A DNA stretch of 64,000 bases from Betaproteobacteria bacterium (GTDB taxonomy: Bacteria > Pseudomonadota > Gammaproteobacteria > Burkholderiales > Thiobacillaceae), in the NCBI GenBank assembly GCA_016219425.1, contig JACRNB010000001.1, positions 62,001 through 126,000 on the forward strand, given 5' to 3'. The notes beneath the pieces were generated by a model. It ran no database searches. It was not told the DNA's origin and saw nothing but the letters and a program-made list of their open reading frames with translations. Below, one piece after another: positions 16,803-25,914 of this stretch (within the stretch, counting starts at the first letter, position 1; each line of letters begins with the position of its first letter). A program made the position numbers and the translations under genes.

Positions 16803-17525
16803 CTACCGGCGGCTGCGCGCGGCGCTCCAGATGCCGCGCCAGATCGCCACTTCCTCCTTCTCCAGTCCGGCGCGGGCGAAGAAGCGGCGCAGTCGCGGCA
16901 TCAGACGCTTGGGGTGGGCGGGATCGAGAAAGCCGATCTCCACCAGGGTGCTTTCCGTATCCGCCAGCAGGCCCTCCACCTCGCCATGACTGGCGGGGAC
17001 GAAGGCCGGAAGCTCCAGCACGGCGTCTTCCAGGGCGCTGCGCAGTTCGTAGGCGCAGACCTGTACCGCCGCGCCCAGGTTGAGCGAGGCGTATTCGGGG
17101 TTGGCGGGGATGTTGAGGAGCCAGCGGCAGAGCATGAGCTGGGCGTTGGAAAGGCCGTAGGTCTCGGAGCCGAACACCAGCGCCACCGGCCCCTGTGCGG
17201 CCAGACCGAGGATATCGGGCGCGGCCTGGCGCGGGGTGTAGGCCGGGTGCGGCAGGTCGCGCCGACGCGAGGTGCAGGCGGCGGCCAGCACGGTGTCGGC
17301 CAGCGCCGCCTCCAGGGTGGCGACGATGTGCGCCCGCTCCAGCACGTCCACCGCGCCCGAGGCGCGCGCCCGCGCCTCGTCGTCCACGGTGCAGACCGGG
17401 TCCACCAGCCAAAGGTCGGACAGGCCCATCACCTTCATGGCGCGCGCCACCGCACCGAGGTTGCCGGGATGGCTGGTCTGCATCAGCACGACGCGGATGC
17501 GGGAGAGGGGAGTGGGATCGTTCAC
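16803..17525 (-). CDS. trmJ: tRNA (cytidine/uridine-2'-O-)-methyltransferase TrmJ
   Basis: A 240-residue SPOUT (TrmH family group 1) methyltransferase that modifies ribose at tRNA position 32. The knot motifs are [22 protein letters not shown] at the N-terminus, [15 protein letters not shown] in the middle and [19 protein letters not shown]. The start is the GTG at 17525 ([12 protein letters not shown]); the frame is open upstream but would run across the start of the divergent suhB. The length matches E. coli TrmJ closely. It shares a 37-bp divergent promoter region with suhB, as is common in proteobacteria. Confidence 0.93.
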   Translation of the reverse strand: MNDPTPLSRIRVVLMQTSHPGNLGAVARAMKVMGLSDLWLVDPVCTVDDEARARASGAVDVLERAHIVATLEAALADTVLAAACTSRRRDLPHPAYTPRQAAPDILGLAAQGPVALVFGSETYGLSNAQLMLCRWLLNIPANPEYASLNLGAAVQVCAYELRSALEDAVLELPAFVPASHGEVEGLLADTESTLVEIGFLDPAHPKRLMPRLRRFFARAGLEKEEVAIWRGIWSAARSRR

Positions 17526-17562
17526 GGTAGAATCCGGCCTGCTTTCACGTTCTTTACCAATC

Positions 17563-18369
17563 ATGCACCCGATGCTCAACATAGCGGTCAAGGCCGCCCG
17601 ACGCGCTGGCGTCATCATCAACCGCGGCAGCCAGGATCTGGGCCGCCTTACCGTCCGCACCAAGCAGGAGAATGACTTCGTCAGCGAGGTGGACCAGCAG
17701 GCCGAGCAGGCCATCATCGAGATCCTGCTGGAGGCCTTTCCGCACCACGCCATCCTGGCGGAAGAGTCCGGCAGCGTAGGCGATTCCGAGTATCAATGGG
17801 TGATCGACCCCCTCGACGGCACCACCAACTTCCTGCACGGCTTTCCCCAGTATGCGGTGTCCATCGCCCTGCTGCACAAGGGCCAGCTCTCCCAGGCCGT
17901 GATCTACGACCCGGTGCGCAACGACCTCTACACCGCCTCGCGCGGACGCGGCGCCTTCCTGAATGACCGCCGCATCCGCGTCTCGCGCCGCGACAAGCTG
18001 GCCGACGCCCTCATCGGCACCGGCTTTCCCTACCGCGATTTCACCCATCTGGACGCCTACACCGCCATGTTCCGTGACCTGGTGCAGAAGTGTTCCGGCC
18101 TGCGTCGTCCCGGCTCCGCCGCGCTGGACCTGGCCTGGCTGGCGGCGGGACACACCGACGGTTTCTTCGAGATCGGCCTCAACCCCTGGGACATCGCCGC
18201 GGGCTGCCTGCTGATCCAGGAGGCGGGCGGCCTGGTCAGCGACTTTGTCGGCGGTGAGGATTTCCTCAAGAGCGGCAACGTGGTGGCCGGCTCTCCCAAG
18301 GTGTTCGTGCCCCTGTTGCAAGCCATCCAGCCCCACCTCACGCCCGCGCTGCGCGGCGTCGAAGGCTAG
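17563..18369 (+). CDS. suhB: Inositol-1-monophosphatase SuhB
   Basis: A 268-residue Mg-dependent phosphatase of the inositol monophosphatase family, also known as a ribosomal-RNA antitermination partner in E. coli. Metal-binding motifs are visible: the Glu of [19 protein letters not shown] and the C-terminal NPWDIAAG. The start is ATG 17563 ([16 protein letters not shown]), the normal family N-terminus. It is divergent from trmJ and followed after 32 bp by a DUF2782 gene. Confidence 0.95.
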   Translation: MHPMLNIAVKAARRAGVIINRGSQDLGRLTVRTKQENDFVSEVDQQAEQAIIEILLEAFPHHAILAEESGSVGDSEYQWVIDPLDGTTNFLHGFPQYAVSIALLHKGQLSQAVIYDPVRNDLYTASRGRGAFLNDRRIRVSRRDKLADALIGTGFPYRDFTHLDAYTAMFRDLVQKCSGLRRPGSAALDLAWLAAGHTDGFFEIGLNPWDIAAGCLLIQEAGGLVSDFVGGEDFLKSGNVVAGSPKVFVPLLQAIQPHLTPALRGVEG

Positions 18370-18401
18370 AATTGGATCGTCCCCCGCCTAAGGATTCCGT
18401 C

Positions 18402-18728
18402 ATGCGTTACGCCCTGCTGCTTGCCGCCCTGCTCCTGCCCTTGTCCGTCCAGGCCAAGAGCCCGCCGCTGGAGCCGCTGCCCTACATCCCGCCGCCTCCG
18501 GGCATGGCTGCCGATGCCGATCTGGAACCCCAGATCACCATCCGCCGCAAGGATGACAGCCGCATCGAGGAGTTCCGCATCAAGGGCCGTCTCTACATGA
18601 TCAAGATCACCCCGGCGCACGGCAAACCCTACTTCCTGATCGACCACAAAGGCGACGGCCAGATGACCCGGCATGACGACGTGACGCCGACCCTGAGTGT
18701 GCCTCTGTGGGTCATCCACACGTTCTGA
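18402..18728 (+). CDS. DUF2782 family exported protein
   Basis: A 108-residue protein with a signal peptide (MRYALLLAALLLPLSVQA) and a short conserved domain recognised as DUF2782: QITIRRKDDSRIEEFRIKGR followed by MIKITPAHGKPYFLID. The function is unknown. ATG 18402 has AAGGA upstream; a TTG 30 bp earlier is unlikely. A terminator follows. Confidence 0.85.
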   Translation: MRYALLLAALLLPLSVQAKSPPLEPLPYIPPPPGMAADADLEPQITIRRKDDSRIEEFRIKGRLYMIKITPAHGKPYFLIDHKGDGQMTRHDDVTPTLSVPLWVIHTF

Positions 18729-18750
18729 TCGCCGCCTGAATTCCACTTCA

Positions 18751-18772
18751 CGCCCCCGCCCGGGGGCGTTTT
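18751..18772 (+). terminator. Rho-independent terminator
   Basis: A 7-bp GC-only stem (CGCCCCC, 18751-18757, with GGGGGCG, 18762-18768), loop GCCC, then TTTTC. It ends the suhB-DUF2782 unit and lies just before the next gene. Confidence 0.75.
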
Positions 18773-18782
18773 CATTGCCGCC

Positions 18783-19592
18783 ATGAACCGAATCCGCATC
18801 GTCCATCCCCCCGCCTCCGCCGGTACGGCCTGGGTTCTCGCCGGCTGGAAGACCTTTCGCACCGCTCCCGTGGTCTGGTCGGGCATGACCGCCATGGTGT
18901 TCATGCTGATGCTGGGGCTGGGGCTGTTGCCGTTTGTGGGCGGCCTGACGGTCTACCTGATGTCCCCCTTCCTGGTGGCCGGATTCCTCGCCGCCAGCCG
19001 CGCCACGGAGGCGGGGGAGCCCGTCACCTTCCTGCATCTGGGCGTCGGCATGGCCACGGGCCAGCGCGGGCTGCTGGGCATCGGCCTGACGTATCTCGTC
19101 GCCACCCTCATCGTTTTTCAGATCGTCCACTACGTCACCGGCGCCAACCTGGAGGCCATCCTGGCCCAGGCCCATCACCCCAAGGCGATGACCCCGGAAG
19201 AGGCCGAGGCGATCCTGGACCAGGCCCTGCCCGCGTTGGGGCTGGGCACACTGCTGCTGGCCCCGTTGCTCATGGCCACCTGGTTCTCCCCCGGTCTCGC
19301 CCATTTCGAGGAATTCCCCGCCGGCAAGGCCATGTGGTGGAGCCTGTGGGCGTGCTGGGTGAACTGGCGTCCCATCCTCTATTACTCGATGTTGCTGGGG
19401 CTGGCGGGCGTCCTCGCCCTGCTCATCCCGTTTGGCTTGGGGCTGCTGGTGTTCCTGCCTGTCACCCTGGCCTCCACCTATGCCGCCTACCGCGACATCT
19501 TCGTGCCCATCGAGCCCCCCGCTCCCGAGACGGAAGCGCCTCCGCAGGATCTGGAGGTTGCGCCCGACTTCGATCACGACCCGCATCCCTGA
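18783..19592 (+). CDS. BPSS1780 family membrane protein
   Basis: A 269-residue inner-membrane protein of the betaproteobacterial BPSS1780 family. It starts NRIRIVHPPASAGTAWVLAGW, a pattern typical of this family, and has about six hydrophobic segments. The C-terminus is acidic and soluble (PPAPETEAPPQDLEVAPDFD). The function is unknown. The ATG at 18783 follows the preceding terminator by 10 bp, so its promoter is probably upstream of or within that hairpin. Confidence 0.85.
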   Translation: MNRIRIVHPPASAGTAWVLAGWKTFRTAPVVWSGMTAMVFMLMLGLGLLPFVGGLTVYLMSPFLVAGFLAASRATEAGEPVTFLHLGVGMATGQRGLLGIGLTYLVATLIVFQIVHYVTGANLEAILAQAHHPKAMTPEEAEAILDQALPALGLGTLLLAPLLMATWFSPGLAHFEEFPAGKAMWWSLWACWVNWRPILYYSMLLGLAGVLALLIPFGLGLLVFLPVTLASTYAAYRDIFVPIEPPAPETEAPPQDLEVAPDFDHDPHP

Positions 19593-19622
19593 ACCGGTGC
19601 GGCCCGGTTGCCGCGCGCGCCC

Positions 19623-20294
19623 ATGCCTGAAATCTCCCTCTACGCCATCTTTCTCGCCGGTCTCCTGGGCGGGGCGCATTGCGTGGGCATGTGCGGCGGC
19701 ATCGTCGCGGCCATGTCCTTCCAGGCCGGTGCGCGTCAGCCCTTTCTGCATCACCTGGCCTACAGCGCCGGGCGCATCGCCAGCTACACCGCCGCCGGGG
19801 CGCTGGCCGGGCTGGCGGGCAGCGCCGTGTTTCTGTCGGATGAACTGCGTCCGCTCCAGATCGGGCTCTACGTCCTGGCCCAGGGCGTGTTGATCCTGCT
19901 CGGCCTCTACCTCGCCGGTCTCAACCACGCCGTACTGCGCCTGGAAGGCGTGGGCGGCGGGCTGTGGCGGCGGGTGCAGCCCTTGCTGGCGCGCGTCATG
20001 CCGGTGAATACGCCGGGTCGCGCCCTGGCGGCGGGCGGGCTGTGGGGCTGGCTGCCGTGCGGACTGGTGTATTCCGTGCTGGTGGCCGCCCTGGGCAGCG
20101 GCGGCCCGGTGCAGGGCGCGCTGCTGCTCGCCGTGTTCGGCCTGGGCACCCTGCCCAACCTGCTGCTCATGGGCTGGGCCGCCGAATCCCTGCGCGAACT
20201 CACGCGCCATCCCGTCTTCCGCCGTATTGCCGGGCTGATCGTGGCCGGGCTGGGCGTGTGGGGGATGGTGCAGTTGACCAACGCTAGCTGGTAG
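19623..20294 (+). CDS. Sulfite exporter TauE/SafE-like (UreH_2 type) membrane protein
   Basis: A 223-residue polytopic membrane protein of the COG2836/UreH_2 type, annotated as TauE/SafE family. The hallmark is GAHCVGMCGGIVAAM near the N-terminus, with a second half-repeat WGWLPCGLVYSVLVAALGSG. Both cysteine-containing segments resemble the CcdA/DsbD fold, so metal or thiol transport is as likely as sulfite export. ATG 19623 is preferred over a TTG 15 bp earlier. It follows the BPSS1780 gene by 30 bp. Confidence 0.85.
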   Translation: MPEISLYAIFLAGLLGGAHCVGMCGGIVAAMSFQAGARQPFLHHLAYSAGRIASYTAAGALAGLAGSAVFLSDELRPLQIGLYVLAQGVLILLGLYLAGLNHAVLRLEGVGGGLWRRVQPLLARVMPVNTPGRALAAGGLWGWLPCGLVYSVLVAALGSGGPVQGALLLAVFGLGTLPNLLLMGWAAESLRELTRHPVFRRIAGLIVAGLGVWGMVQLTNASW

Positions 20295-20301
20295 CCTCCC
20301 C

Positions 20302-20351
20302 GTAGCGTCGGCTTCCAGCCGGCAAGTGGCCGGCAAGGATGCCGGCGCTAC
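20302..20351. repeat. REP-like inverted pair upstream of hslU
   Basis: GTAGCGTCGGC (20302-20312) is matched by GCCGGCGCTAC (20341-20351) in inverted orientation, with further GCCGGC copies between. It is the same family as the palindrome at 10636-10663. It occupies almost the whole gap before hslU. Confidence 0.7.
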
Positions 20352-20374
20352 ACCTGACTCATCACCTATTCGCC

Positions 20375-21700
20375 ATGACTCCCATGACCCCCCAGGAAAT
20401 CGTCCACGAACTCGACAAGCACATCGTCGGCCAGGAAGCGGCCAAGCGCGCCTGCGCCATTGCCCTGCGCAACCGCTGGCGGCGCATGAACGTGGGCGAC
20501 GCCCTGCGCCAGGAGATCACGCCCAAGAACATCCTCATGATCGGCCCCACCGGGGTGGGCAAGACCGAGATCGCGCGGCGGCTGGCGCGGCTCTCCGGCG
20601 CGCCCTTCATCAAGGTGGAGGCGACCAAGTTCACCGAGGTGGGCTATGTCGGCAAGGATGTCGATTCCATCATCCGCGACCTGACCGAGATCGCCGTGAA
20701 GCAGGCGCGGGAAGAGGCCACGCGCAAGGTGCGGATGCGCGCCGAAGAGGCCGCCGAGGACCGCATCCTCGACGCCCTCCTGCCCGGCGCGCGCGACGCC
20801 TGGGAGGAAGGGGCCAAGGCCGAGGAGTCCGCCACGCGCCAGAAATTCCGCAAGAAACTGCGCGAGGGGGCGCTGGACGACAAGGAGATCGAGCTGGACG
20901 TGGCCGCCGCCCCGGTGCAGGCGGAGATCTTCGCGCCGCCCGGCATGGAAGACCTCACCAATCAGCTCCAGGGCCTGTTCAAGGGCATGGGCCAGAACCG
21001 CACCCACCGGCGCAAGCTCAAGATCGCCGAGGCCCTGCGCCTGATTGCCGACGAAGAGGCGGGCCGACTGGTGAACGAGGAGGAGATCAAGCTCGCGGCG
21101 CTCAAGAACGTGGAGCAGAACGGCATCGTCTTCCTCGACGAGATCGACAAAATTGCGGGGCGCGAGGGCCATGGCCCCGATGTCTCGCGCCAGGGTGTGC
21201 AGCGCGACCTGCTGCCGCTGGTGGAGGGGGCCACCGTCACCACCAAGTTCGGCATGGTGAAGACGGACCACATCCTGTTCATCGCCAGCGGCGCGTTTCA
21301 TCTCTCCAAACCTTCCGACCTGATCCCGGAGATGCAGGGCCGTTTCCCCATCCGCGTGGAACTGTCCAGCCTCTCGGTGGCGGACTTCGAGCGCATCCTC
21401 ACCGCCACCGACGCCTGCCTCACGCGCCAATACCAGGCCCTGATGCAGACCGAGGGGGTGAAGCTGAATTTCACCGAGGACGCCATCCACCGTCTGGCGG
21501 AGATCGCCTGGAGCGTGAACGAGCGCACCGAAAACATCGGCGCGCGCCGGCTTTACACCGTGATGGAACGCCTGCTCGACGACCTCGCGTTCGAGGCCGA
21601 CCGCCGCAGCGGCCAGGAGGTGACGGTGGATGCGGCCTATGTGGACGCGCGTCTGAAAGACCTGGCGGCGAGCGAGAACCTGGCGCGCTATGTGCTGTAA
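20375..21700 (+). CDS. hslU: HslU, ATPase subunit of the HslVU protease
   Basis: A 441-residue AAA+ unfoldase that normally feeds substrates to the HslV peptidase. Walker A is GPTGVGKTE, Walker [12 protein letters not shown], with the pore motif in EVGYVGKDV and the inserted I-domain (about residues 110-240). The C-terminus ENLARYVL, which docks in HslV, is intact. Two ATGs, 20375 and 20384, are possible; I give the first. Unusually, hslV is not the upstream gene: there is a REP-like repeat and then a TauE-like gene. Confidence 0.96.
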   Translation: MTPMTPQEIVHELDKHIVGQEAAKRACAIALRNRWRRMNVGDALRQEITPKNILMIGPTGVGKTEIARRLARLSGAPFIKVEATKFTEVGYVGKDVDSIIRDLTEIAVKQAREEATRKVRMRAEEAAEDRILDALLPGARDAWEEGAKAEESATRQKFRKKLREGALDDKEIELDVAAAPVQAEIFAPPGMEDLTNQLQGLFKGMGQNRTHRRKLKIAEALRLIADEEAGRLVNEEEIKLAALKNVEQNGIVFLDEIDKIAGREGHGPDVSRQGVQRDLLPLVEGATVTTKFGMVKTDHILFIASGAFHLSKPSDLIPEMQGRFPIRVELSSLSVADFERILTATDACLTRQYQALMQTEGVKLNFTEDAIHRLAEIAWSVNERTENIGARRLYTVMERLLDDLAFEADRRSGQEVTVDAAYVDARLKDLAASENLARYVL

Positions 21701-21710
21701 GTCAGCAACT

Positions 21711-21751
21711 ATCAAAACCTATCAATGAAAAACAATTTGATAGGTTTTGAT
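21711..21751. promoter_or_regulatory. 15-bp inverted repeat, probable operator for the Fic gene
   Basis: A perfect inverted repeat: ATCAAAACCTATCAA (21711-21725) and TTGATAGGTTTTGAT (21737-21751) with 11 bp between. No T-run follows, so it is not a terminator. Further half-sites are CTATCAA at 21765-21771 and TTGATAGGTT at 21794-21803, the last touching the Fic start codon. The arrangement fits an operator array read by the winged-helix end of the Fic protein. Confidence 0.65.
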
Positions 21752-21803
21752 GTCGGGACATACACTATCAATCAAGTATCTGTTTCTGCTGAATTGATAG
21801 GTT

Positions 21804-23150
21804 ATGAGGCTCCCCCAAACACCCCCTTCGGTTAACGAGCGGTTTTTCGACCTCCTGCTGGATGTCCCACCGGAGGTGCTGGAGAGCATCCAGGCCACCC
21901 TGCCGGATGGCCGCTACCTGCACTGGGACGAACTGCGACACCGCACGCCGCCTGTCGGCCTGACCCTGGAACAGTGGTGGCTGGGGATCAAGATGGCGAG
22001 AAGGTCGCAGTTCCAGAAGCTTCCTCTGCAAGACAAGGCAGGCGTCCCCTTCACCTTCGCCATGCCCGCCCCCGTGATCCAGGGCCTGCACGTCATCGAC
22101 CGCGACACCGCGGGCCAGATCCTGATGGACGCCCCGGTGGCCGGCCCGCAGGACCGCGACCGTTACCTGATGAGTTCGCTGATCGAGGAATCCATCACCT
22201 CCAGCCAGTTGGAGGGTGCGTCCACCACGCGCCGGGTGGCGGAAGACATGCTGCGCCAGGGGCGGCGACCGCGCGACCTCTCCGAACGCATGATCTTCAA
22301 CAACCACCAGGCCATGCAGCACCTCCGTGCGGTGCAAAAAGAGCCCCTTACCCCGGCCCTGATCCTGGACCTGCACCGCCGTCTCACCGTCGATACCCTG
22401 GACGACCCCGCCGATGCGGGACGCCTGCGCCAAAGCGATGACATCCATGTGGTGGACCCGCGCGACGGGCAGTTGCTGCACATCCCGCCCGCCGCCGCCG
22501 ACCTGCCGGCGCGGCTGGAGCAGCTCTGCGCCTTCGCCAACGCTGGCGACGACGCCCTGCCCTACGTCCATCCGGTGGTGCGGGCCATCCTGCTGCACTT
22601 CATGCTGGGCTACGACCACCCCTTCGTGGACGGCAATGGCCGTTGCGCCCGCGCCCTGTTCTACTGGGCCATGGCGCGACAGGGCTACTGGCTGGTGGAG
22701 TACCTCTCCATCTCCAACGTCCTGCGTCAGGCGCCGGGCCAATACGCCCGCGCCTACCTGCATACGGAAACGGACGGCAACGACGCCACCTATTTCCTGC
22801 TGCACCAACTGGACGTGATCCGACAGGCGGTCGCCAATCTGGCGTCGTATCTCAAGGAAAAAACAAGGGAATCCCGGGCGACGGCCCGGTTGCTGGAACA
22901 GGCGGCGCTACGCGAGCGTTGCAACCATCGCCAGATTGCCCTGCTGACGCATGCCGTCAAACACCCCGATGCGCTCTATACGGTGGAGAGCCATCGCAGC
23001 TCGCACAACACGGCCTACGCGACCGCGCGGGCGGATTTGCTGAATCTGGCAGAACTGGGGTTGCTGCGCGCCGCCACGCAGGGAAAGCGCTTTGTGTTCA
23101 CCGTGCCGGAAGACCTGTCGGCGCGGCTGCACGGACGGCCTTCCTCGTAG
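21804..23150 (+). CDS. Fic family protein with self-inhibitory helix and C-terminal winged helix
   Basis: A 448-residue Fic protein, an enzyme class that usually transfers AMP to a target protein. The active-site motif is HPFVDGNGRCAR with catalytic His272. An N-terminal inhibitory helix is present as SSQLEG, with Glu137 positioned to block ATP binding, so this is a class II self-inhibited Fic. The last 90 residues look like a winged helix-turn-helix (RCNHRQIALLTHAVK and following), suggesting DNA binding. The upstream repeats with TTGATAGG half-sites are the likely target, so autoregulation is inferred. The substrate is unknown. Confidence 0.92.
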   Translation: MRLPQTPPSVNERFFDLLLDVPPEVLESIQATLPDGRYLHWDELRHRTPPVGLTLEQWWLGIKMARRSQFQKLPLQDKAGVPFTFAMPAPVIQGLHVIDRDTAGQILMDAPVAGPQDRDRYLMSSLIEESITSSQLEGASTTRRVAEDMLRQGRRPRDLSERMIFNNHQAMQHLRAVQKEPLTPALILDLHRRLTVDTLDDPADAGRLRQSDDIHVVDPRDGQLLHIPPAAADLPARLEQLCAFANAGDDALPYVHPVVRAILLHFMLGYDHPFVDGNGRCARALFYWAMARQGYWLVEYLSISNVLRQAPGQYARAYLHTETDGNDATYFLLHQLDVIRQAVANLASYLKEKTRESRATARLLEQAALRERCNHRQIALLTHAVKHPDALYTVESHRSSHNTAYATARADLLNLAELGLLRAATQGKRFVFTVPEDLSARLHGRPSS

Positions 23151-23173
23151 TAAAGGGGGTTATGCCGCGGACA

Positions 23174-23488
23174 TTATGCTGCGGAGTGAGTCTTGAGCCA
23201 GTCGCGTAGCGCTGCATTCATGCGCGTCTGCCAGCCGGGGCCAGCGGCACGGAAGGCGGCGAGGATGTCTCGGTCGAAACGGATCGTGGTGGACTCTTTG
23301 TCACTTCCAGCCGGTCGCCCACGTTGCTTACGGTATGTCTCAATTCCGGCCTGCATTTCTTCGCGTGTCAGCGGTCGGTCATCCTCGTTCTGGCCGTCCC
23401 AGACATACGGCGTCCCGGCGCGTACTTTCGCCAAGTCGGTCTTGCTCTCGCCGCGGTTACGAGTGGCGTGCATCTCACTGGTTGCCAT
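23174..23488 (-). CDS. brnA: BrnA-type antitoxin
   Basis: A protein of about 104 residues: the C-terminal part (ESTTIRFDRDILAAFRAAGPGWQTRMNAALRDWL) is the ribbon-helix-helix DNA-binding module of BrnA antitoxins. It neutralises the BrnT toxin and represses the operon. The start is uncertain: ATG 23488 overlaps the toxin gene by 14 bp, ATG 23473 would avoid overlap, and ATG 23512 would overlap more. The pair sits between a Fic gene and a caspase-like lipoprotein gene. Confidence 0.87.
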   Translation of the reverse strand: MATSEMHATRNRGESKTDLAKVRAGTPYVWDGQNEDDRPLTREEMQAGIETYRKQRGRPAGSDKESTTIRFDRDILAAFRAAGPGWQTRMNAALRDWLKTHSAA

Positions 23489-23777
23489 TGAAGTCCTCTT
23501 CGAGCCAGCCATGGTAAGCGCTCCTTTCCTCTTCACTTGCCGGTCGGAAACTGACAATCCGCAGGGCGTCTTCGCGAGCCGTATGCACCACTGTCAGCAC
23601 CGCCAGCACATCAAACACATAGGCAAACGACTGTATCCGCTGTTCGCCGCTTCGCACACTCTCCACGTCAAGGCGATAGGGACTCTCAAGCACCATCACC
23701 GCATCGACGAAGTCCAACCCATGCTTGTCGAGGTTGGCTTGCCGCTTGGCTTCGTCCCAAAGAATATGCACGTTCAT
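23475..23777 (-). CDS. brnT: BrnT-type toxin
   Basis: A 100-residue ribonuclease toxin of the BrnT family (RelE-like fold). Family marks are ILWDEAKRQANLDKHGLDF at the N-terminus, and the C-terminal RIVSFRPASEEERSAY. The start ATG at 23777 (MNVHILWDEAKR) fits the family; the frame is open a little further. It is upstream of and overlaps the antitoxin gene, the standard brnT-brnA order. Confidence 0.9.
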   Translation of the reverse strand: MNVHILWDEAKRQANLDKHGLDFVDAVMVLESPYRLDVESVRSGEQRIQSFAYVFDVLAVLTVVHTAREDALRIVSFRPASEEERSAYHGWLEEDFNGNQ

Positions 23778-23878
23778 GGGTTTTATTGTTGTAACAGTAA
23801 TTACGGAAGTCAAATATTCTCGTTACTACAAATATCGAGGCATAACCCTGCGGTCCGCCGGCGCTGCGCGATAACCCC

Positions 23879-25261
23879 CTACTTGCCCCCCTTCATGCGG
23901 TTGATCCGGTTCCGGGCGATCTCGACGAAGCGGCCCTCCGGGAACTGGCGCAGGTAGGCCAGGAAGTCGTCGGCGTCCTGGCTGTCCTTCACCGACTGCC
24001 AGAACAGGAGTTCCGTCTCGGCGGCGGGCCTGGGTGGCGCTGCCGCCATCCCGGAGAAGAAGAAATCGCCGGTCAGGGATGAGGCCTCCCACGGCACTTG
24101 CAGATCGCCGGTCATGCGCGCCACCTCGCCGCGCACGCGCTTGAATACCGATTCCAGCGGCAGGCCCGGCTCGCCCAGCGCGCGCAGCAGCGCCGTGGTG
24201 TACGTGGAGTTCTCGCCCTCGCCATCCAGCGCCACCTTGCCGGGCGAGGTGGCGTAGGCGATCAGCGTGCCCTTGGGCGCGTCCATCTGCGCCAGACCGC
24301 CGCTGACGCTGCGGAAGCGGCGCTCGAACGGGTTGTTGCGGCAGGCGTCCAGGATCACCACGTTGAGCGGGCTGGGCGTGAGCTGGTCGAGCACGGCGTC
24401 CACGTCCACCGTCTCTGCGCGCACCGAGTTTTCCGAGCGGATCAGGGCGTCCACCGGTATCAGGTAGTTCTTGCCCTTGATCTGGATGCCGTGGCCGGCG
24501 AAGAAGAACATGCCGACATCGCGCCCGGCCAGCCGCTCGCCGAACTGGACCACCATGCGGCTCATCTCGCGCTGCCCCAGGTTCTCGCCCAGCATCACCT
24601 CGAAGCCCAGCGCGCGCAGCTTGGCCGACAGGGCGCGAGCATCGTTGACCGGGTTCTTCAGGGGCGCTTCGCGGTAAGCGCCGTTGCCGATCACCAGCGC
24701 CAGCCGCTGGCCGCCGGAGACCGGCGGGGCCGCCAGGGGCCGGGGTTGAGGCGCGGGCGGGGGGGCGTACGCCAGCGGGGCGGAAGGCGCTGTAACGGGG
24801 GCCGCCTCGGCCTTCGGGCGCAGCGCGCGCAGGTGGGCGACATCCTTGTTGCGCCGTTCCACCTCGGTGCGAATCCTGGCCAGGGCCTCCTCGTAGGCCT
24901 CGCTGCCGGTGAAGAAGAGGAAATCGCCGCGATTGCCGTACTCGTCCACGCCGACGCCCCGGCCACCGGACATCGAGGTGGCCTCGGATTCGATCTGGAT
25001 CACCCGGCCATCGCTGCACAGCATCCGGCCCCGCGCCTTGCCGTGCGCGTAATCCCTGAACTTCCCGGAACAGGTGATGCCCAGCTTGGCGAAACTGAAC
25101 TCGGCGGACCCCTCGCCGCCCAACGGGTCCGCCGTGCCTTTGCCGGTCGTGTAATCGGACCAGTCCTCGGTGTGACCGACGAGGTAGATCTCGACGCAGC
25201 CCGTCAGCAGCAGGGCGGCGATCAGGGCAAGGTAGTGTCGATAGCGGGCAGGCTTGAACAT
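23879..25261 (-). CDS. Caspase-fold (peptidase C14) lipoprotein
   Basis: A 460-residue predicted lipoprotein (lipobox LTGC) with a caspase-like domain in its C-terminal half. The domain starts RLALVIGNGAYREAPLKNPVNDA, and the catalytic pair is visible: His257 in FFFAGHGIQ and Cys307 in ILDACRNNPF. An N-terminal periplasmic region (about 20-130) of unknown fold precedes a proline/alanine-rich linker (about 150-185). The C-terminal 50 residues resemble a TPR-like end (DADDFLAYLRQFPEGRFVEIARNRI). Such proteases cleave after basic residues in other bacteria; the substrate here is unknown. It is placed directly downstream of ruvA. Confidence 0.88.
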   Translation of the reverse strand: MFKPARYRHYLALIAALLLTGCVEIYLVGHTEDWSDYTTGKGTADPLGGEGSAEFSFAKLGITCSGKFRDYAHGKARGRMLCSDGRVIQIESEATSMSGGRGVGVDEYGNRGDFLFFTGSEAYEEALARIRTEVERRNKDVAHLRALRPKAEAAPVTAPSAPLAYAPPPAPQPRPLAAPPVSGGQRLALVIGNGAYREAPLKNPVNDARALSAKLRALGFEVMLGENLGQREMSRMVVQFGERLAGRDVGMFFFAGHGIQIKGKNYLIPVDALIRSENSVRAETVDVDAVLDQLTPSPLNVVILDACRNNPFERRFRSVSGGLAQMDAPKGTLIAYATSPGKVALDGEGENSTYTTALLRALGEPGLPLESVFKRVRGEVARMTGDLQVPWEASSLTGDFFFSGMAAAPPRPAAETELLFWQSVKDSQDADDFLAYLRQFPEGRFVEIARNRINRMKGGK

Positions 25262-25319
25262 GAAATCCGCCTCGGATGACCGGATATTTCAAGCGTAGCA
25301 GGCGGGGCGCCTGCGCTAC

Positions 25320-25904
25320 TTAGCCCTTCCTGGCCAGCGCCTTCAGGGCCTGCCGGATCGACTCTTCCAGCGACGCGCCCTCCGCCACCTGCTTCAGCGC
25401 CAGCAGCGCCTCCTTGTCGGAGTAGCCCAGGGCGAGCAGGGCGTTGAGGGCGTCAGCGGCGACCCCGGCGGTTGCGGTCATGCCGCCCGCCTGCGGCAGG
25501 GCGTCGGCCAGCTTGCCCTTCAATTCCAGCAGCAGACGCTCGGCGGTCTTCTTGCCGATGCCGGGCACGCGCGTCAGGCGGGCCGTATCCTGCAAGGCCA
25601 CGCATTGCGCCAGTTCGTCCACATTCATGCCGGAGAGCACGGCCAGCGCCATCTTGGGGCCCACACCGGTGATCTTGATCAGCTCGCGGAAGGCGGAACG
25701 CTCTTTCAGGGTGAGAAAACCGTAGAGCAGTTGCGCATCCTCGCGCACCACGAAATGGGTGTGCAGGCTGACTCGCTCGCCCGTCGCCGGCAGGTTGTAG
25801 AAGCTGCTCATGGGCACATCCACCTCGTACCCCACGCCGCCCACGTCCACCAGCACCTGGGGCGGGTGTTTTTCCAGCAGCGTTCCGCTCAGTCGTCCGA
25901 TCAT
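25320..25904 (-). CDS. ruvA: Holliday junction DNA helicase subunit RuvA
   Basis: A 194-residue RuvA, which binds four-way junctions and loads the RuvB motor. The OB-fold N-terminus is [20 protein letters not shown], then two helix-hairpin-helix motifs: [10 protein letters not shown] and [17 protein letters not shown]. The C-terminal domain III that contacts RuvB is present. The start is ATG 25904. The UbiA gene lies 10 bp upstream on the same strand. No ruvB follows in this window. Confidence 0.96.
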   Translation of the reverse strand: MIGRLSGTLLEKHPPQVLVDVGGVGYEVDVPMSSFYNLPATGERVSLHTHFVVREDAQLLYGFLTLKERSAFRELIKITGVGPKMALAVLSGMNVDELAQCVALQDTARLTRVPGIGKKTAERLLLELKGKLADALPQAGGMTATAGVAADALNALLALGYSDKEALLALKQVAEGASLEESIRQALKALARKG

Positions 25905-25914
25905 GACGGTCTCC

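Noticed and set aside
18366-20336. A 656-codon minus-strand frame across DUF2782, BPSS1780 and TauE-like genes
   Set aside because: Antisense to genes with clear membrane and family signatures; composition is His/Gln/Gly-rich.
21711-21751. Terminator of hslU
   Set aside because: The inverted repeat is not followed by a T-run, and its half-site recurs twice more up to the Fic start, fitting an operator better.
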